Assembly: GCA_034509925.1 (NCBI GenBank)
Contig: CM067530.1
Coordinates: forward strand, 8,992,001-9,056,000
Length of the DNA stretch: 64,000 nt
Direction of reading: 5' to 3'
From: Hirudinaria manillensis
Taxonomy: Eukaryota > Annelida > Clitellata > Hirudinida > Hirudinidae
Shown here: piece by piece, positions 58,501 to 64,000 of the stretch
Position numbering within the stretch: position 1 is the stretch's first letter
Layout of the letters: every line of letters starts with the position of its first letter
The notes under the pieces: model-generated
Told to the model about the DNA's origin: nothing
The model's input: the letters and a program-made list of their open reading frames with translations, nothing else
The model's database searches: none
Program-made: the position numbers and the translations under genes

Positions 58501-59222
58501 ACTTCTGAAATGTTTCAAATCAATTTATTTCTTTTATAAATATATTAAAATATAAATTAAAACATTAAATTATTCATTTAGAATCGTTTAATGGATTTAT
58601 TTATTTATATATTTTTTTTTGTAAATTTTTGTTTTAAAAATTTAATTGTAAAAATTATTTTGAAGGTCGCGAGAGTGAACTGGTCGTATTCCATTGTCAA
58701 CACGTTTTTCACTTTTCCTGCATTTGCAACAACAACAGGGTTGGTTTTGTATTTCTTGTTGTTGTTGTTGTTTATGTTTGTTTGTTGGATACAAACATGT
58801 TGTTGTTTATGTTTGTTTGTTGGATACAAACATGTTGTTGTTTATGTTTGTTTGTTGGATACAAACATGTTGTTATTTATGTTTGTTTGTTGGATACAAA
58901 CATGTTGTTGTTTATGTTTGTTTGTATCCAACAAACAAATATTTTACTTGTTAGCATCAATATGTTATTCATCTGGTTTCAGCTTTTTTGGTATTAGCTA
59001 TGGCTTTGGGTAATTATTTATAAGTGGGTATTATAATGAGAATATTTATCATAATTTGTTCATTTTGTTTAACATTGTTTGAATTAATTCATTTCACTTA
59101 ATTATAAGATAAATCTAAATTATTGAATTTTTAAAAGCCAAAAAAATTTCTGAATTTTCCAGGGAGAGCTGTCATGTCCGATATGCTTCGAAGAAATGTC
59201 AAAAACTCCGACGATTTCTTGA
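49868..59222 (+). CDS. vps41: VPS41, HOPS tethering-complex subunit (vacuolar protein sorting-associated protein 41)
   Basis: HOPS subunit for late endosome/lysosome fusion and regulated-secretory sorting, acting on endolysosomal membranes. Exons: 50179-50232, 50305-50397, 50678-50761, 51059-51133, 51459-51593, 51955-52074, 52340-52416, 52760-52844, 53029-53101, 53417-53508, 53933-54053, 54304-54419, 54721-54777, 54949-55092, 55327-55419, 55553-55683, 55930-55977, 56042-56180, 56329-56379, 56720-56912, 57155-57295, 57386-57522, 57945-58044, 58431-58487, 58666-58739, 59163-59222. Landmarks: EPRLKYER, SCSEDGK, KQFVTG, VVSPKDVVVARQRDEDDHLDWL (beta-propeller), LMDFNLE and LLNNIGGHVDPILLI (clathrin-type repeats), and a C-terminal RING-H2 (FHCQHVFHFSC to CPIC). 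From ATG 50188 it is 846 residues (human 854). An upstream acidic exon 49868-49942 joins in phase 0 and would give 874. Confidence 0.96.
53284..53411. repeat. 21-bp tandem repeat abutting a VPS41 splice acceptor
   Basis: Six imperfect copies of a 21-base unit (TTCATTAATTTATTCATGACG type). The array ends about five bases before the exon that starts at 53417, so its last copy supplies the pyrimidine tract and probable branch-point region. Confidence 0.9.
54462..54700. repeat. 27-bp tandem repeat in a VPS41 intron
   Basis: About nine nearly identical copies of a 27-base AT-rich unit beginning TGCATAATTTAATAATTC. It fills most of the intron 54420-54720 and ends 20 bases before the next exon. Because the unit is divisible by three, it makes a false repetitive ORF. 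Confidence 0.95.
55101..55182. repeat. 23-bp tandem repeat in a VPS41 intron
   Basis: Three to four copies of a 23-base unit (ATTATTTTTCTAAATAATTA type), beginning about 10 bases after the donor at 55093. A short TGGA repeat follows near 55198. Confidence 0.85.
55461..55505. repeat. AAT microsatellite
   Basis: About 15 AAT units in the VPS41 intron before exon 55553-55683. Confidence 0.9.
56938..57080. repeat. GAT/GGT trinucleotide-rich minisatellite
   Basis: Irregular GATGAT, GGTGAT and GACGAC units fill much of the VPS41 intron 56913-57154. The strand bias is strong (G and T on plus). Confidence 0.85.
58757..58945. repeat. 35-bp tandem repeat with an inverted terminal copy, last VPS41 intron
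   Basis: Four to five near-identical 35-base units (containing GTTTGTTGGATACAAACATG). The array ends with an inverted partial copy (TTTGTATCCAACAAACAAA), so the 3' end can fold back on the preceding copies. It begins about 20 bases after the donor of the RING exon 58666-58739. Confidence 0.93.
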
Positions 59223-60562
59223 GGATAATTTTTCCCGGTTCCCGAAACTTTTGTATTTTTTTTTCTTTTTTTAACTCTTGCATGGTTTTCTGAAGTCACA
59301 AAGAATTTGTAGATATTGACGGAGGGGGCATAGTCTCCCTGCCATCCAACCTCCCCTGATTTTGCCAGACTTTCAGTCGACTTTTGAAGTGGCATTGTTA
59401 GAACCACTTGAGATTCGTTTTTTTGTTTAATTTTTAATTTTAATTTTGAAATTTCTGAAGTCAAGAAATGTTTTGGCACGTCATGTCTTTTTGATTATTG
59501 ATTGTTTGTTGTTGTTTTTATAAGTTAACTTGTTGAGTTGTTAGGAAAAATTAAAAATTTATAAGTTGAAATACGAATTGTGAATTGTAATATATTATGT
59601 GGAATGTAATTTTATGATTAATTATTATAATTATTCAGTATAATTTATAAATTGTTGTGACATATTTCATGTAAGTGTCTTAACTTTGTACATTCCCCCT
59701 CTGGCTTTCTGCTGCTACTGTGCTTGAAGAAATTATTAAAGGTTTTAAGGATTGAAGTGTTTTAACAATAATAACAATAGTATTAATTTATAATATTAAT
59801 AAAAATTCATTAAATCTTTGAAAATCAGCTAATTTAATAATAATAATAATATGACAATAATTTCGTCATTATCATCATCATCATCATCATTACTGGGTTT
59901 CTAAAGGTAAAGGTCAGATATGGCCCCTAGTGACGGAAAAGCATCGTTAGCGTCATTGACACCTAAGACGTCACCATGTCACCTGAATGATCAAAGGATT
60001 TTGAAATCCTCGGTTTGAATGGATTAATTATAAACTCCAGAAGTTCTGCTGAGATTGTGAATCCGTGCTTCAAGACACGTGGGGTGGATTTTCATCTATT
60101 TTTGGATATAATTGTGTTTCAATTGTGAATTAAATTGGGCGATAAAATGAGGATAAAAATCTGTTTTTATTTTAAATAATTTGCTCAGCGGAGAAAATGT
60201 GGTCGATTGAGTGACAGTTTAAAAATAAATAAATTCTTGCTATTCACATCATCATCAAAACGACGATAGCCATAACTTAAATGCAACTATAATGTAAATA
60301 TAATTTTAGTAATTATATAAATAATATCAAATATAATTTAAGTAATTAAATAAAATAATTTAAGTATGATTATAATATAAATGTAACTTATTTTGCCCGT
60401 TGATTCTGTGTGCTGAATAGACAGAACCAAAGTCTGGAGAATTGAAGACCAAAAGATTCAATTTCATTTTTCGTATTAAAATTTAAAATTTTTCAAAATT
60501 GACTTCAAAAGTGTTAGCGAAAGGCTTCTTAAAAACCTTTCTTTTTAATTTAGAAAATAAGA

Positions 60563-60608
<46 letters not shown>

Positions 60609-61130
60609 GTGATAGTAGGTTTAATAAAATGTTATTATTATTATTTATATTATTAATAGTTTTAATTACATACTAGCAAAAAAATAACAAAAGATAAAAT
60701 ATTAAATGCCGTGAATATCGATCGTTCTATTATTAACTCCGACCTCTCATTTTCTATTTTTTACAGAGAAAATGTTTAAAAAGTTAACCGGAGGCAATTT
60801 ATGCCGAGATTTTTCAAAGACTTTTTGCCGATTTTCCATGTGATTGGAGTTAATTTTATCGGCAAAATAAACAATTGCTGTGCAATTGCGAATCATTTCC
60901 TAGTAGCCAATGCTGAGATCAATAAAGTTTTTAATTTATAAAAAATAAATAAAATATAAATTTAATAAAATAAGTTTAAATTTAGTTTCATTTTTATTTT
61001 ATTTCGATTTATTGCGTTGCCATGCGATTCCAATGTTTTTCCGTGATGGGATATTTCGAGGAAGTGGAAAATATTTCTCCCTCATTTTGCGATTGTTCAA
61101 CAAGTCTTGGAAGATTTGGCGGTTGTTTAT
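59223..61130. other. VPS41 3' UTR and AT-rich intergenic sequence
   Basis: Candidate poly(A) signals after the VPS41 stop are ATTAAA near 59735 and AATAAA at 59798. Beyond that are an ATC repeat near 59873-59888, an AAT array at 60564-60607 and low-complexity DNA. ORFs here lack family features. Confidence 0.4.
60564..60607. repeat. AAT microsatellite
   Basis: About 14 AAT units downstream of VPS41. Confidence 0.9.
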
Positions 61131-62245
61131 CACTCGTCTGCTCGCCACGGGATTACCAAGGTCTGTTCCTGTCATAAACCTTCCCTGTAAGCGAGAATGT
61201 TTCCAGGATTATTTGTCTGCGAATTTTCGCGCCGCTTTCATCCAGACGATGAAGCTCCCATTCGGCATCGCAATGTCCCCTCTTGGGGATCTTCCCCCTC
61301 TCCATCTCCGGTGGGGTCCGCCAATTGGAACACTCCGTGGTAACTCGATAAGGCACTACGACTCCGGAATGGAGTTTCGATATCTCATTTTCGTCGGGAT
61401 CAAGAAGCTGTCTTTTCGGTTTTTCCAGTCGGAGATTTTTTGGAGACGCGAAAACGAACGTTTTATATTCATTCATCGCTTCAACACTTCATTCATTCAT
61501 TCATTCATTCATTCATTCATTCATTCTTTCATTCATCCATCGTTTCGTCAATTCATCATTTCATCAACCAACTTCAGATATTTGTTTATTCATTTTTGGA
61601 GGAGCTATCATCGGGAATTCCATTTTAATTCAATTGCAAAATGCAGCAAACGATTTCTCTACCCACTTCTCCAAGTTGGCTCAAAATATTTTCCGATAAT
61701 TATTGGAAATTGGTGAGAATTAAATGTAAAATGATTTTAAATTACGTTTGCACTTAATTCGTTCGAATTTCTCACAGAAATAAAACATTTTCGGTTCTTC
61801 CTTTGAAAGCAATTAAATTATATGATGGCCAAGGTTACTGTGTCAGGTCGATCAACAACCATTGAGGAAATGCGAGTTAATGAGGTCAGTTCAGAGGTCA
61901 CGAGACGAAAAAAAAAATTAAAGTAGAAAATAAAAACGAACAAAAAATGCAAAACAAAACACAAGAAACTCGAATTTAGAATAAATTTTCCACCTGAGCG
62001 AAGAACGGCAACGAAAATTGCTAAACTCTTCCGGAAGGAATCCGCAGTTGTTTTAAATGCAGTCTGCCAATTGGAAAGCTTTCCATGAGGACTTCCAGCT
62101 TCCAAGACTCCGAGTGATGCGAACGTCGATTCCACACAAAGCCTCAAAAGCGTTTGAACATCTTCTGGAAATGCACGGATTCGCATTTATCATCGGCTGG
62201 ACCATGCTTTCCTGGCGTGTCTGGAAGGAACGGTCGAGTTAAATT
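61131..62245. other. Two GC-richer islands with overlapping ORFs on both strands, no recognised gene
   Basis: Segments about 61131-61480 and 61980-62240 are visibly less AT-rich than the flanks. They carry plus-strand ORFs (61012-61716; 62057-62242) and minus-strand ORFs (61153-61476; 61818-62186). Neither strand shows a domain, and the longest ORF runs into an ATTC repeat (61490-61534). They could be exons of a gene I cannot assemble, a regulatory element, or an old repeat. Confidence 0.25.
61490..61534. repeat. ATTC tetranucleotide repeat
   Basis: About 11 ATTC units at the right border of the first GC-richer island. Confidence 0.9.
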
Positions 62246-63918
62246 GAAGGAGTTGAAGCTTTTTAAAAATAAAAATTTAAAAAAAAATAATAATAAAGGA
62301 ATTGTGTGAACGTTTTCCATTTTGAAAGTGATAAACGACGAACCTCATCAGAGTCTTTGTTTGGATTTCAATTTTTTTTTTAAATTACAAAATAAAAGCG
62401 ATGCTCATTAAACCGACAAACTATTATTATTATTGTTATTATTATTCATGACGACGATATAATATAATAACATATGAATGATAATTTAAAGAACCGTAAG
62501 CACGGAACAAATGCAAATACGCAATGAACGAATCCGGCAAACAATTCTGACATACTTTTCCTTTCCCTATTTTCTTGTCTTCGTCACTTGTTGATTTACA
62601 ACTCGAAAAGTTGTTAGAAAACACCTCGTGATTGAATTGGTCAAAAAGGCTGTGAAATAATAAAAATAAAAATAATAATAATTAAAAAAAACTTTGGTTT
62701 TCCTGACTCAGTGTGAAGTGCTTTTGCAAGGAACAAATTAATCCTAATTGGAGGAAGTCTCTGAGAAGATTTCATTATCATTTACGGTTCATTATAAACA
62801 AAAAGTACTATTTAAATATTTAAAAATAATAATAATATTATTATTATTATCATTCATTCATTCCTTCATTCATCATCACATTATTATTAATAGTATTTGT
62901 TAATACTTGACTCCGAGTTATAAACAAGTGATGTTATTGTAGAACATTGGTCAATTATGCTATTTTGTTATGTGACTTTTAAAAATATATTATTAAATAA
63001 TTTCATTCAGCCGCTTTAAAAACAAATATTTCAGTAAATATTTTAAAAAACATTTTAAATATTTAAAAAAAACATTTTAAATATTTTAAATAAAATATTT
63101 TCCTTCAATCGTCCTCAGCAAGGATTTAATTCTCCTCAACTTCTTCAGCAACTTCTTCAAGTACTTTTGATGTAGTTTTAAATTCCTTTTCAGGAATAAA
63201 TTGAAATTGAACGAAAGCTTCTTTTAAACAAAACAAAGACGATTTTCTGATTATAATAACTTTTGAGTGGAACTCGATTTCGATTTTCTGCAAATAATTT
63301 CTTCACAATTTCCGAGAATTTCTGAAAAATTGAAAGAAATTGAAATTAATTGAAGGTAATTTTGCGAAGAAAATTTCACATCAATGGAGCATCAATTAAG
63401 CAATTCGAGTCAAACTGCAATTTTTAGACATTTTTCGTGCTTAATTTTTAAATTAAACCGTTAAACATTTTTTTCTGATAAATTTAAATTTAATTTAAAA
63501 AAAATAAAAATAAACATTGAAACATATTAAAAATAAGTAAATAATAAATAATAAACATAAAAATTGAACAAAAACAGGAATAATAATTAATAAGAAAGTT
63601 TCAATTTGGCTGTTTGAATTCCAACCATCCTATTTTTTCTTTAATTCTCTTATTTCTGGTAATTTATTTTAATCTAATAATTATTATTTTAGTATTTATT
63701 ATTTAAATAGGTAATAATTTAATCTAATAATTAATTTATTGATTTATTATGATTTCATTTGCTCGTTGTTTGCCTTGAAAGTGGAATTTGTGGACAGAAA
63801 CAACATTATTAAAAGGATAATATCGAAAACGCAGAAGCAATTTTAAACCCAGGGAAAGGATAAGTATTTTATCGGAAAATACTTGCTGCCTATCTCGTTT
63901 GTCCAGCGAATAAACTGA

Positions 63919-63975
<57 letters not shown>

Positions 63976-64000
63976 CCAATAATAATAACAACAATAATAA
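62246..64000. other. AT-rich right edge, only weak exon candidates
   Basis: Mostly low complexity. On the minus strand, 63137-63345 follows a strong acceptor (TTTTTCAG) and has two overlapping open frames, one ending in an acidic tail (VAEEVEEN). On the plus strand, a short open end near 63780-63846 precedes AATAAA at 63909. None can be joined to further exons in the window. An AAT array occupies 63920-63973. Confidence 0.3.
63920..63973. repeat. AAT microsatellite
   Basis: About 18 AAT units near the right edge of the window. Confidence 0.9.

Noticed and set aside
59120..59479. 119-codon minus-strand ORF
   Set aside because: It lies antisense to the last VPS41 exon and 3' UTR and has no domain.
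1..64000. CRISPR arrays, operons, prokaryotic mobile elements
   Set aside because: Introns, poly(A) signals and metazoan domain architectures show a eukaryotic nuclear locus; the tandem arrays lack CRISPR spacer structure.

Overview
This is AT-rich nuclear DNA from an animal. It has intron-split genes with GT-AG borders, a Pol III tRNA, a non-LTR retrotransposon tail and very many AAT/ATT microsatellites. Perlecan, a leucine-rich-repeat relaxin-type receptor, a Mesh-like NIDO/AMOP/VWD protein and VPS41 point to an invertebrate metazoan. A long run of LDLa modules in perlecan, as in Drosophila trol, makes a protostome (arthropod-like) source most likely, but the species cannot be fixed from the sequence.

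Minus strand, 212-30246. The 5' half of a perlecan gene (55 exons, 2,758 residues) fills the first 28 kb and runs off the left edge. Its order is signal peptide, acidic glycosaminoglycan-attachment segment, SEA, an unrecognised ~170-residue module, 11 LDLa, Ig, 3 LDLa, Ig, two laminin IV-A/laminin-EGF blocks and 10 Ig domains. All exon phases join. Upstream on the same strand is a six-exon gene (29328-30246) for a 130-residue charged protein of unknown function. A tRNA-Cys(GCA) follows at 30727-30798.

Plus strand, 32332-59222. In order: a complete type-C leucine-rich-repeat GPCR (relaxin-receptor/LGR-like, 17 coding exons, 844 residues); a 5'-truncated LINE reverse-transcriptase tail; a nearly intronless secreted or membrane-anchored NIDO-TIG-AMOP-VWD protein (936 residues); a small secreted precursor ending in a dibasic site and an RF-Gly amidation signal (putative RFamide neuropeptide); and VPS41, the HOPS-complex subunit (846 or 874 residues depending on the start). 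The VPS41 introns carry several different tandem arrays.

59223-64000 has no confident gene, only microsatellites, two GC-richer islands and weak exon candidates.

The genes are not functionally linked. They cover basement membrane, cell-surface signalling, epithelial surface or junction, neuropeptide and endolysosomal tethering roles. Exon borders were assigned by eye from GT/AG signals, reading-frame phase and family resemblance. Those with matching phase on both sides should be accurate to the base, but no alignment was run.
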